Shown piece by piece: positions 16,396 to 25,291 of a stretch of 64,000 bases of DNA. The number at the start of each line of letters is the position of its first letter. The stretch's first letter is position 1. The notes beneath the pieces were generated by a model. That model ran no database searches and was not told the DNA's origin. It saw only the letters and a list, made by a program, of their open reading frames with translations. The DNA comes from Sphingobacterium daejeonense (GTDB lineage Bacteria; Bacteroidota; Bacteroidia; Sphingobacteriales; Sphingobacteriaceae), in contig NZ_LR590470.1 in the NCBI RefSeq assembly GCF_901472535.1, positions 2,604,001-2,668,000 of the forward strand. The letters run 5' to 3'. The position numbers and the translations under genes are program-made.

Positions 16396-18891
16396 ATGAA
16401 GCACTTATTATCCCTACTCTTATTATTCTCATTTACAGTTGTAACTGCACAAGAAAAATCAAATTTAGCGAAGCCTAATTACCACCTAGCGTCTAAATTC
16501 TCACCTACCAAATTGAGTAAGCTTATTTTCTCCACTGAAGTGAATCCGAATTGGATAAACTTTGGAGATAAATTCTGGTACGAATATAATACCCCGCAAG
16601 GTAAGAAATGGTATTTAGTAGATCCTAAGAATAAAAAGAAATCAGAATTATTTGACCATGCTGAAATGGCAAGAAAGATTTCATCGATTGTTAGAAATCC
16701 CTTTGATGCTCAACACTTAGAGATTAGGAATTTAAGGTTTCTGGAAAATGAAAATTTAGTAAGATTTGAAGTTCAGAGTACTAAGGACACTGTAAAATCG
16801 CAGGAAGAGATAAAGAAACTTACCAACAAAAAAGATACGATCAAAAAAAAGCTTTATTATTTTGAATATAATATAAGCAACAATAACTTAACAGAATTAT
16901 CTGAGGAAAGTAAAGATAAGGCTAGACTTTTTGGGCTAACTTTAATCCTGATACTACCAGAGTTTACTATGCAAAAAAATTATAATCTATATTGGATGGA
17001 TTATGAAAATTTCTTAAAAGCTCAAAAAGACGAAAAGGATTCCACTATAGTAGAACACCAAATCACTACAGATGGAGTACAATATTATGCATGGGGAGGT
17101 GATGAGTATAGCGTCACAACTGGTGATAAAAAATCTGAAGAGGAAGAGAAGAAAAAAAGAAAGCCTGTTTGGATTAATTGGTCGCCTAACGGAAAATACT
17201 TTACATTAACACGTAAGGATAACAGAGAATATAGTGCACTATGGGTCATTAACAATGTTGCTGCAAAACGTCCTACATTGGAGACTTATAAATACTTGAT
17301 GCCTGGTGAAACAGATTCAACTGAGGCTGAATTGTATATTTTTGATAGTAGTACATTAAAACCAAAACAGGTTAATATTGCTGCATTCAAAAATCAAACA
17401 ATAAGCAATTGGAATAAAGACAGAACCAAGGACTCTTATAAAGGAAAGCACTATATCAATTATTGGCTAGGTAATGATGAAGAATTCTATATTGCAAGAT
17501 CTAGCAGAGACTTGAAAAGAATAGATATTGTTGCGGTAAATGTAAATGGACAAACCAGAACAGTCCTTGAGGAAAGATCAAATGTTTACTTGGATATTAA
17601 AAAACCATATTTCATTAATAATGGAAACCAATTTATACACTGGTCACAAAGAGATGGATGGGGGCATTTTTATTTATACAACAAAAATGGTGGACTTGTA
17701 AACCAAATTACTAAAGGCGAGTTTCATTGCGATGATTTAACAAGGTTTAATGAAAATACAGGAACTCTATTTTTTAGAGCAAATGGGAAGGAAAAGAATA
17801 TTGATCCTTATTATTCTTACTACTATTCTGTTTCCAAAAACGGTGGTCCAATAAAGCTTTTAACTCCTGGTGATTTTGATCACCAAGTTTTGGCGAGTGA
17901 AAGCTCAAATTATTTTATAGATAATTTTTCGAGGGTTTAATACTGCCCCTGTTAGTAAATCTTTATAGTTCAAGTGGTCAATTGATAATGAAGTTGGAAG
18001 AAACTGATCTTTCTAATTTATTTGCTGCAGGATATAAATTTCCAGAACCATTTAAAGTCAAAAGCTGGGTGATGGCAATAACCGATCTTTAATGGGGTAA
18101 TGTATAAGCCATTTGATTTTGACAGCACAAAAACCTACCCTATTATTGAGTATGTTTATCCAGGTCCTCAAACTGAAGCTGTTAATAAAAGCTTTGGTAG
18201 ATCAATGGATAGAATAGATCGTTTAGCACAAATGGGATTTATTGTGGTCTCAGTTGGAAAATAGAGGTGGTCATCCTTCACGTTCAAAATGGTATCATAC
18301 TTACGGTTATGGTAACTTAAGGGACTACGGATTGGAAGACAAAAAAGTGGTTGCAGAACAATTAGCTGATAAATATTCATTTATTGATATCAATAAGGTC
18401 GGTATAACAGGACACTCTGGAGGGGGATTTATGTCTACTGCTGCGATGTTGGTATATCCAGATTTTTTCAAAGTAGCGGTTTCGGGCGCTGGAAATCACG
18501 AAAATAACATCTATAATCGTTGGTGGAAGTGAAAGACATCATGGTGTAAAGGAAGAAATATCCTCTAAAGGTGATACCACATTTACCTATAATATTCAAA
18601 GAAATACCGAACTTGCGAAAAACTTGAAAGGTAAATTGTTGATTGTTACTGGTGATATCGATAATAATGTACATCCAGCAAACTCGATTCGCATGGTAGG
18701 ATGCATTAATTAGAGCAAACAAAAGATTTGACTTTTTATTATTACCAGGACAGAGACATGGTTTCGGAGAATATGACGGAATATTTCTTCTGGAGAATGG
18801 CAGATTATTTTTAGTCAACATCTATTAAGGTTCTTCTGAAAATGAATGAACGGATATCATGGAAATGAACCGAGAAAAGCCAATGAAATAA
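16396..18891 (+). CDS. S9 family prolyl oligopeptidase (DPP IV-like), multiple frameshifts
   Basis: This is a secreted or periplasmic dipeptidyl-peptidase type enzyme that cleaves small peptides. A Sec signal peptide is present (MKHLLSLLLLFSFTVVTAQ, cleavage near 19). A beta-propeller region follows to about residue 515, then the alpha/beta hydrolase domain with nucleophile GHSGGG (near 18414), acid TGDIDNN (near 18650) and catalytic His in QRHGFG (near 18755). The first 514 codons are intact. After 17937 the frame changes at least six times within 1 kb, yet each segment matches the family, and the end reads TDIMEMNREKPMK. An in-frame TGA near 18847 is also present. Real length would be about 830 residues. 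The breakage lies in the worst-quality stretch of the window, so function cannot be judged. Confidence 0.8.
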
Positions 18892-19437
18892 TGACAGCAA
18901 ATAACATAGAAAATTTAAAAGAAGCCTTGATTAGTTTTTGGGGCTTCTGACTTAAATGAGAATATCTTAAATGATATTAGCCTAACAGAATTGATGGAAT
19001 TGAGCGTCGATGAATCAAAACCGAGGTTATGTTTCAGAAGTGCTTGGGCATATAGAACACATACTGCTAAAAAACACAAATTTGTTTAGATCTTCCTATA
19101 AAAACTCTCATTTTAAAATTATGTCAAATTAAATAATTGGAGCAGTTTAAGGAGTTATTCTAAATTGGTTATGTGGTTAGTCTCAAATAAAAACTTAGAT
19201 ATCCAATTAACTGAGGTGGAAAGAGAAAATATATTAGAGAAAACTTTTCAAATAATTGAGGATTCAGGTTGTCCTGTAGCTGTTAAGGTGAATGGATTTG
19301 ATATTTTATATGATCTTTGCCCTTATTTTGAAGGCCTCTCCCAAGAATTAAAAGTATTGATAGAGCTAAACCTAGAAAAAGAAAACACCCCTGCTTTAAA
19401 AAGCAGAGGTGTAAGAATCTTATCTAAGTTAACGTGA
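18891..19437 (+). CDS. Small helical-repeat protein, frameshifted, end overlapping the repeat element
   Basis: The start ATG overlaps the upstream peptidase stop (TAATG). Pieced together over at least three frame changes, the product (about 180 residues) reads MTANNIENLKEALISF, then SVDESKPRLCFRSAWA, and ends ELNLEKENTPALKSRG followed by VRILSKLT. It is leucine-rich and helical, like HEAT/Armadillo proteins. It resembles a small Bacteroidota family sometimes labelled adenylosuccinate lyase, but no lyase signature is visible. The final codon and stop come from the border of the element that starts at 19429. Without the insertion the protein would end ILSKLS, so coding capacity is essentially preserved. 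Function is unknown. Confidence 0.6.
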
Positions 19438-19475
19438 GTTCGGTTTAAGCACACTGTACCCGTTCAGCAGTATTC
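19436..19475 (+). repeat. Direct repeat within the element, copy 1
   Basis: GAGTTCGGTTTAAGC (19436-19450) is directly followed by a 25-nt block ending CGTTCAGCAGTATTC (19451-19475). The same two blocks recur at 19756-19770 and 19811-19835 (one mismatch), where 40 extra nucleotides separate them. Copy 1 therefore looks like a deletion derivative of copy 2. Confidence 0.75.
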
Positions 19476-19540
19476 CTGAAAACCCCTGTGCTGTTGTATC
19501 CTATTCTCCATTTTTTCCTTTCAAACAGGAGTCTACACTG

Positions 19541-19659
19541 ACTCTCCGTCCTCTCTCGTTCAGAGATTGTTCGGACCTTGTTCGGACCTCGTTCGGGTGT
19601 GATCCGAACAAGGTCCGTACAAGGTGCGGCTGAGGTCCGAACGAAAGAGGACGGAGAGT
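19541..19659. repeat. Large palindrome with phased 11-bp units
   Basis: Outer arms ACTCTCCGTCCTCT (19541-19554) and AGAGGACGGAGAGT (19646-19659) are perfect reverse complements. Inside, three direct 11-bp units of the type TGTTCGGACCT are followed by about three and a half units in inverted orientation of the type TCCGAACAAGG. Arms 19569-19585 and 19604-19620 pair with one mismatch. The whole could fold into a long cruciform or RNA hairpin, or form an array of protein sites one helical turn apart. Confidence 0.75.
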
Positions 19660-19755
19660 GCAACATGTCCCCTATACGTCCTAAGTAAAAGGACAAAAAG
19701 ACAAAAAGAAATTAAATGAAAATCAAGATTTGAATCCTTGTGTATTAGTTAATGA

Positions 19756-19835
19756 GAGTTCGGTTTAAGCGGCGAGGAACAATTGGTTTACATGCTGTTC
19801 AACCGATGGAACACTGTCCCCGTTCAGCAGTATTC
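19756..19835 (+). repeat. Direct repeat within the element, copy 2 with a 40-nt spacer
   Basis: GAGTTCGGTTTAAGC at 19756-19770 and the 25-nt block at 19811-19835 repeat copy 1, with 40 nt between them. The bases before it (GTTAATGAGAGTTCGG) resemble the outer left end GTTAACGTGAGTTCGG. The element may therefore be two nested or tandem units. Confidence 0.7.
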
Positions 19836-19932
19836 ACTTTTGCCAAGACAACCACATCTTTACAAAAAGCATAAAGGGGAGAGCACATTTTAACTCTTTT
19901 TCTCATCCCGAACTCACGTTAAGTTAGGATGA

Positions 19933-20962
19933 TTAAAATAACGTATTACCTTTATTAAAAATGTTTTTTCCTAAATGCTTAAACGCTAATTCAGTACATT
20001 CACGACCTCTTGAGGTACGCATAAGGTATCCTTCCTGAATCAAAAATGGTTCATAAACCTCTTCAATAGTTCCTTCATCTTCACCCACTGCAGTTGCAAT
20101 TGTTTTCAATCCTACAGGACCCTCCTTTGAATTTATCAATAATGGTACTGAGAATCCTATTATCCATTTCATCCAAACCATGCTCATCCGACATTTAGAG
20201 CATTCAAAGCAAATTGAGCTATTCCTTTTTCAATGGAACCGTTTCCTTTAATTTGGGCAAAATCGCGGGTTCTACGCAACAGTGCATTTGCAATTCTAGG
20301 TTGTACCTCTACTTCTTTCTTGCAATTTCAAATGCTCCTTCTTCATTTATTGGAACATTCAATATAATTGCCCGAACGCATTACAATATCAGTTAACAGT
20401 TTAGAATCATAATATTGCAACCTATGAATTGATACCAAAACGAGCTCTTAATGGAGCAGTCAATAATCCAGAACGTGTCGTAGCACCTACTAAAGTAAAT
20501 GGGTTAAGAGAAATTTTGGACAGATCGTGCATTCGGGACCTGTCTCCAACATGATATCTATTTTGAAGTCTTCCATTGCTGAATACAAATACTCTTCAAC
20601 CAAAGGGCTTAAACGATGTATTTCATCATGAATAATATGTCTCCTTCTTCAAGATTTGTCAATAGACCTGCAAGATCACCAGGTTTATCTAAAACGGGGC
20701 CTGAGGTAATTTAATACCTACCCCCATTTCATTAGCAATAATGATGAGACAATGTGGTTTTTCCAAGTCCGGAGGACCGTGCAATAATACATGGTCTAAT
20801 GCCTCGCCTCGTAATTTGGCCGCTTTAACAAATATGGAAAGGTTTTCTAAAATCTTGGCCTGACCAGTAAAATCATCGAAGCTTTGAGGACGAAGAACCC
20901 GCTCCCAAATCTTTATCAGTCGGCGTTAATCTATCAGGATTGGGATCAAGGTTTTCATTCAT
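19933..20962 (-). CDS. ruvB: Holliday junction branch migration ATPase RuvB, heavily frameshifted
   Basis: RuvB is the AAA+ motor that drives Holliday-junction branch migration with RuvA. From ATG at 20962 it starts [19 protein letters not shown]. Segments in changing frames then match the family in order: the post-Walker A part, FIDEIHRL-type Walker B (near 20620), [14 protein letters not shown] (near 20480), sensor-2 helix residues, and the intact C-terminal winged helix [20 protein letters not shown] with LMRTSRGRE. The span (1030 nt, about 343 codons) is exactly family size. At least seven or eight single-base indels break it, the worst case in the window, and it lies next to the repeat element. 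Poor consensus is more likely than decay. It is followed 29 nt upstream on the strand by the mannosyltransferase gene. Confidence 0.85.
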
Positions 20963-20990
20963 ATCGCTGTACACTAATCTTTTACAATAA

Positions 20991-21725
20991 TTATCTCTCG
21001 TATTTCTTAAATAAACTTCCCATTTTCATCTGGATAACTCCGAAAAAAGCTTCTTTAAAAATTTTGGTACTCATTTTTGAAGTGCCTAATGTCCTATCTG
21101 TAAATATAATAGGAATTTCCACTACATTAAAACCATATTGAATTGCTGTAAATTTCATTTCAATTTGAAAAGCATATCCTACAAATTTAATTTTATCAAG
21201 AGGAATAGTTTCTAGTACCTCTCTTCTAAAACAAACAAAACCTGCAGTAGCGTCTTGAATTTTAATTCTTGTAATCAAACGAACATATGCTGAAGCAAAA
21301 TATGACATCAATACTCTGTTCATAGGCCAATTAACAACATTTACACCTTTAATGTATCTAGATCCAATTGCCATGTCTGCTCCTCCATTCTTACAAGTGT
21401 CACGCAAACGGATTAGGTCGTCAGGATTATGGCTGAAATCTGCATCCATTTCAAATATAAAGGAATATTCACGTTGCAATGCCCATTTGAATCCATGAAT
21501 ATATGCTGTTCCTAACCCTAACTTACCTTTTCTCTCCTCAATGAACAATCGATCCTTGAATTCTGAAGCTTGTAATTCCTTTACAATATTGGCTGTTCCA
21601 TCAGGGGAGCCATCGTCTACAATTAAAATATGGAATTCCACTTCTAAAGAAAAAACCTTGCGTATTATTCGCTCTATGTTTTCCTTTTCATTATATGTTG
21701 GAATAATAACTATGCTATCTGCCAC
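20991..21725 (-). CDS. Polyprenol monophosphomannose synthase-like family 2 glycosyltransferase
   Basis: This GT2 enzyme probably transfers mannose (or another hexose) from a nucleotide sugar to polyprenyl phosphate at the inner face of the membrane. The 244-residue protein shows VIIPTYNEKENI (near 6), VDDGSPDGT (near 36), the DxD-type EMDADFSHNP (near 93), GSRYIKG and the acceptor-side DATAGFVCFRREVLE. There are no C-terminal membrane helices, as in the soluble Dpm1 class. The start MADSIVIIPTYNE is typical. It is probably co-transcribed with ruvB, whose start is 29 nt from its stop. The donor sugar is inferred. Confidence 0.88.
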   Translation of the reverse strand: MADSIVIIPTYNEKENIERIIRKVFSLEVEFHILIVDDGSPDGTANIVKELQASEFKDRLFIEERKGKLGLGTAYIHGFKWALQREYSFIFEMDADFSHNPDDLIRLRDTCKNGGADMAIGSRYIKGVNVVNWPMNRVLMSYFASAYVRLITRIKIQDATAGFVCFRREVLETIPLDKIKFVGYAFQIEMKFTAIQYGFNVVEIPIIFTDRTLGTSKMSTKIFKEAFFGVIQMKMGSLFKKYER

Positions 21726-21800
21726 GTCAATTTTTTGATTTGGTAAAGTTAATCATTTACTATAATTAATTTACAGTTACGGGTACAATGGTTCAAGAAA

Positions 21801-21828
21801 AAAGCCGATTGAATTATCAATCGGCTTT
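21801..21828 (-). terminator. Terminator after the first POT transporter
   Basis: Perfect 12-bp arms AAAGCCGATTGA (21801-21812) and TCAATCGGCTTT (21817-21828) with a 4-nt loop; on the minus strand a T-run (TTTTTTC) follows. It lies 6 nt beyond the transporter stop. Confidence 0.85.
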
Positions 21829-21833
21829 CTCTA

Positions 21834-23368
21834 TTAATTTACACGTGCCATTAACCTCTTAATATATGGTGAGAGAATAATTATATTGCTCCAGCAATTA
21901 AAGAGTATAATCCTAACTGCTTATATCCTTCCGTGTAGGTTATCAACTTATCCATTAGCGAATCTCCTTCCCTAGCCTCAGCCATATTTGCGCCCAATTA
22001 ATCCCAGCAACATATTGTCCATAAGCACTTGCCAAAAACCACATACCCATCATAATACCCTGCAACTTAGCAGGTGATAATTTAGTCATGATAGAAAGTC
22101 CAATTGGTGATAAACATAGTTCCCCAACAGTTATCACTAATAATGCTAAAGTGAAAACATCCAATGAGGTCATTCCATCAACAGCAAAAAATCTAGTCGC
22201 ATATAATACATAAAATCCTAAACCTAGGAACAAAAATCCCAATCCAAATTTTATTATAGTATTAGGTTCTAATTTTCTTTTGGCCAACCAGATCCATAAC
22301 AGTCCAAACAATGGTGCCAAAGCGATTATAAAAAATGCTCCGCCGGAATTGTTCACACCATTAGGATCCAAAGTCAATGTACCACCAAGGATGGTATCAT
22401 TCAGATTTTTAGCAGCAAAAATACTCAAGGAGCCACCACTTTGTTCATATATTCCCCAAAATACTATAGAGAACAAGATAAAAATCAAAGCCGCTATTAA
22501 TTTATTACGTTCTACTTTACCAACTTTTGACATCTCATAGAATAAATAAATTAATGTTAATGGTCCAATGGTATACATGAAATAATCTGTGTATTCTGTT
22601 TTGGAAACCATAATCTGTATTAGAGGAATTAATAATAATGTTCCAATATATACAGCATATTCAACCCATTTAGGCAATGGTTTGGTTTTTATAATTGCAT
22701 CTGGGTGTCCCCGGTTGCAAACCGATTGGGCCCAATTCATGTTTGGTAAATTGAAAGTTAATCAAACTAATGAGCATACCTACTGCTGCCAAACCAAAAG
22801 CAACATTCCAGCGGTAAGCTTCATCAATAACAGAACTTAGCATGTATCCTTTACCAATAGCTACACAAATATACCCTCCTAAGAACGCGCCTAAATTGAT
22901 CCCAGCATAAAATAGTGAAAATCCAGCATCGCGTCTGATATCACCATCTTTATAAAGTTCACCAACCATGGTAGAAATATTTGGTTTGAAAAACCCCGTT
23001 CCGATAATGATAAATGCTAACCCAAAAAAAGAAAATTCATGGGTATCGATTGATAGTAATACTGAACCCACAATCATCAGTAAACCTCCGAAAACAAGAG
23101 ATTTTCTGAATCCTAAAACTTTATCTGCGAATAACCCGCCGACAAAGGTAAATGCATAAACAAATGCTTGGGTTGCACCATATTGTAGATTTGCTTCCTT
23201 CTCACCAAAATTAAGTTGTGTTATCATAAAGAAAACCAACATCCCGCGCATTCCGTAAAAACAGAATCTCTCCCACATTTCGGAGAAAAACAATCTCCAA
23301 ATTTGTTTAGGATACTTGCCTTCAAAATTCTGAACCTCAGCAAGAGTTTTGTGTGTTTCTGATGCCAT
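21834..23368 (-). CDS. Proton-dependent oligopeptide transporter (POT/PTR2), paralogue 1, frameshifted
   Basis: This inner-membrane symporter takes up di- and tripeptides with protons. From ATG at 23368 it has the POT signature EMWERFCFYGMR, matching ExxERFxYYG (about residues 30-41), and the FKPNISTMVGELY motif of helix 5. About fourteen hydrophobic segments are present. Frames change near 22700-22740, within a cytoplasmic loop, and near 22000. After the second, the protein continues GANMAEAREGDSLMDKL and ends RLMARVN at 21834. Corrected length is about 510 residues. It is the most divergent of three tandem paralogues and lies 17 nt after paralogue 2 in the same direction. Confidence 0.87.
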
Positions 23369-23384
23369 AATTAATTCAGTTTTT

Positions 23385-25175
23385 TTATTTTACACCGTGC
23401 ATTAATTTCTTTATAATTGGCTGCAATGACATCACAATCACACCAGCAACAATGGGAACAATTGTGAATATTAAGAAAAATGTACTGAGAGAATATTGAT
23501 TTGTGATGACCTCGATTTGACCTCCTAAAATTGCCGCTAGCTTGTTTCCAATAGCCAATGCTAAATACCACATACCAAACATAAAACCAATCATTCGCGC
23601 TGGAGCCAATTTAGAAACATAGGATAATCCCACTGGTGATAAGCATAACTCACCCAAAGTATGGAACATATAAGCAAGTATTAACCAAATCATCGAAACT
23701 TTGATGCCATCTTGAATGCCATGTGCTCCAAATGCCAACAATCCAAAACCAATAGCCATTATGATTAAGCCCATTCCATATTTGACTGTTGCCGGTGGAT
23801 TAAATTTAGAATCCCATATTTTTGAAACAAAATTTGCAAAGGTGATAATAAAGAAAGAATTCATGATGGAAAACCATGACACTGCAATTTCGGATGATTC
23901 AGCTGTAAATTCACGATATAGCATCCAAATTGCAACTCCCCAAACACCTGCAAAACATATAAACTGTACAATATTGGAAAGTGGAGCCTTGCCATAGGTC
24001 TTCTTTGTAAGCATGATGACAACATAAGTCACCAATAATAAAGGAACTACTGTCAATAATGTATTTATTACATTGAATATGGTTAATGAATTACCAGACA
24101 AGCTGCGATCCACACTGTCACGTGCAAAGATCACCAAGGATGAAGCCCCCTGCTCAAAAGACATCCAAAAGAAGATGACAAAAAAAGCAAAGATAATAAC
24201 TGCAATTAATCGATCACGTACCACTTTAGTATATCGGCTTAACCTCGAAATTACTACGAATAAGAACAAAATTAATGCTATGATAATAGCCACATTTTGC
24301 CCTGCTAATGTCCCAATCTGAAGGCTAGATAATATATCGATTCCTGCAATTTTTGATAAAGGGTCATTAAACGCAAATCCAAGACCTAAAATGGTCATAA
24401 TACCGATTAGAATTGAGTCTAACTTAGTAAATGGATTAGGTTTGTCATCTGGATTATCAATATTTACAACCGTAGCCTTTTGTTCTAAGTTTGTTTTTGA
24501 AGGTGGGTCACCAACGGTACCAAAAATTGGTTTTGCATACCAAAACTGTAAGGTACCTAGAAACATAAAAATTCCAGCAAGACCAAATCCCCAGTGCCAT
24601 CCTACTTTCTCTCCCAAATAACCACATAGCATCATACCAAAAAATGCACCTGAATTAACACCCATGTAGAAAATAGTGTAGGCAGCATCCTTTTTTTGAG
24701 GGAACTTTTTATACATTTCAGAAAGAATAGAGGTCATATTGGGTTTAAAGAAACCGGTTCCCAACACCAATGCTCCAAGGCCTAAATAGAGAAATAATGG
24801 GGTGTCAAATGCCATAAACAAATGGCCTAAAGTCATAATTGCTGCTCCAATTACAATAGCATACCTGTAACCTAAATACTTATCTGCCATAATTCCCCAA
24901 AAATTGGTGAAATATAGAGCAACATTGCGTATGTACCATAAAGTGCACCTGCTTGGATTGGGTCCCAGCCCCAACCAGAAAATGGACTGCCTGATATAAT
25001 TGCACTGGTTAAAAAGTTGATTAGTAATACGCGCATTCCATAAAAAGAAAAACGCTCCCACATTTCCGTGAAAAATAAAAACAAATAAACCTGAAGGGTG
25101 TCCTAAGACTAAACTACCATCTATTCCTTGTTTCTCTAGTTCTTCAGAAAATGAGGCATCTGAAATTTGATTCAT
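23385..25175 (-). CDS. POT-family peptide transporter, paralogue 2, with two compensating frameshifts
   Basis: A proton-coupled peptide symporter of about 596 residues and about fourteen membrane segments. The main frame is open end to end, but between about 25085 and 24895 it encodes nonsense. The neighbouring frame there carries the expected LFFTEMWERFSFYGMRVLL with the ExxERFxYYG motif. Two indels of opposite sign therefore cancel, and an annotation pipeline would accept an incorrect protein. Motif FFKPNMTSILSEMY is in the intact part. The N-terminal segment LVLGHPSGLFV matches paralogue 3 closely, indicating a recent tandem duplication relative to paralogue 1. Confidence 0.87.
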   Translation of the reverse strand: MNQISDASFSEELEKQGIDGSLVLGHPSGLFVFIFHGNVGAFFFLWNARITNQLFNQCNYIRQSIFWLGLGPNPSRCTLWYIRNVALYFTNFWGIMADKYLGYRYAIVIGAAIMTLGHLFMAFDTPLFLYLGLGALVLGTGFFKPNMTSILSEMYKKFPQKKDAAYTIFYMGVNSGAFFGMMLCGYLGEKVGWHWGFGLAGIFMFLGTLQFWYAKPIFGTVGDPPSKTNLEQKATVVNIDNPDDKPNPFTKLDSILIGIMTILGLGFAFNDPLSKIAGIDILSSLQIGTLAGQNVAIIIALILFLFVVISRLSRYTKVVRDRLIAVIIFAFFVIFFWMSFEQGASSLVIFARDSVDRSLSGNSLTIFNVINTLLTVVPLLLVTYVVIMLTKKTYGKAPLSNIVQFICFAGVWGVAIWMLYREFTAESSEIAVSWFSIMNSFFIITFANFVSKIWDSKFNPPATVKYGMGLIIMAIGFGLLAFGAHGIQDGIKVSMIWLILAYMFHTLGELCLSPVGLSYVSKLAPARMIGFMFGMWYLALAIGNKLAAILGGQIEVITNQYSLSTFFLIFTIVPIVAGVIVMSLQPIIKKLMHGVK

Positions 25176-25225
25176 ACGTTAATTATTGGATTCTATATTC
25201 TGTAATATTGGCCGTAAAATTAAAC

Positions 25226-25257
25226 AAAAAGCCGAATGTTAAACAATTCGGCTTTTT
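25226..25257 (-). terminator. Terminator between POT paralogues 3 and 2
   Basis: Perfect 12-bp arms AAAAAGCCGAAT (25226-25237) and ATTCGGCTTTTT (25246-25257) with an 8-nt loop. On the minus strand it lies downstream of paralogue 3 and upstream of paralogue 2, so paralogue 2 probably has its own promoter. Confidence 0.85.
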
Positions 25258-25291
25258 AATTACTTTATATTTCTTTTACTTAAACTTATTA

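Larger units (their letters stand above)
19429..19922. mobile_element. Non-coding MITE-like element bounded by TTAA
   Basis: About 490 nt between two convergent genes. The ends are 11-bp perfect terminal inverted repeats CGTGAGTTCGG (19433-19443) and CCGAACTCACG (19908-19918). Each is flanked outside by TTAA (19429-19432, 19919-19922), as expected for a TTAA target duplication. It encodes no transposase; the only longer reading frame (minus strand, about 19445-19696) runs through the palindromes and has no recognisable protein character. It contains an 11-bp phased inverted array (19541-19659) and a second diverged left end (from about 19748). GC content is clearly higher than the surroundings. 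A structured intergenic repeat moved in trans, or a REP/BIME-like unit, are the main readings. Confidence 0.65.

Noticed and set aside
19541..19659. CRISPR array suggested by regularly spaced short repeats
   Set aside because: The units are contiguous 11-mers in both orientations without spacers, and no cas genes are present.
19445..19696. An 83-codon open frame on the minus strand inside the repeat element
   Set aside because: It reads through the phased palindromes, has no recognisable domain, and its length is explained by GC-rich repeats with few stop codons.
17937..21000. A genomic island or decaying prophage inferred from the cluster of broken genes
   Set aside because: The genes are ordinary chromosomal ones (S9 peptidase, ruvB, mannosyltransferase), no phage, integrase or tRNA boundary is present, and indels occur throughout other parts of the window too.
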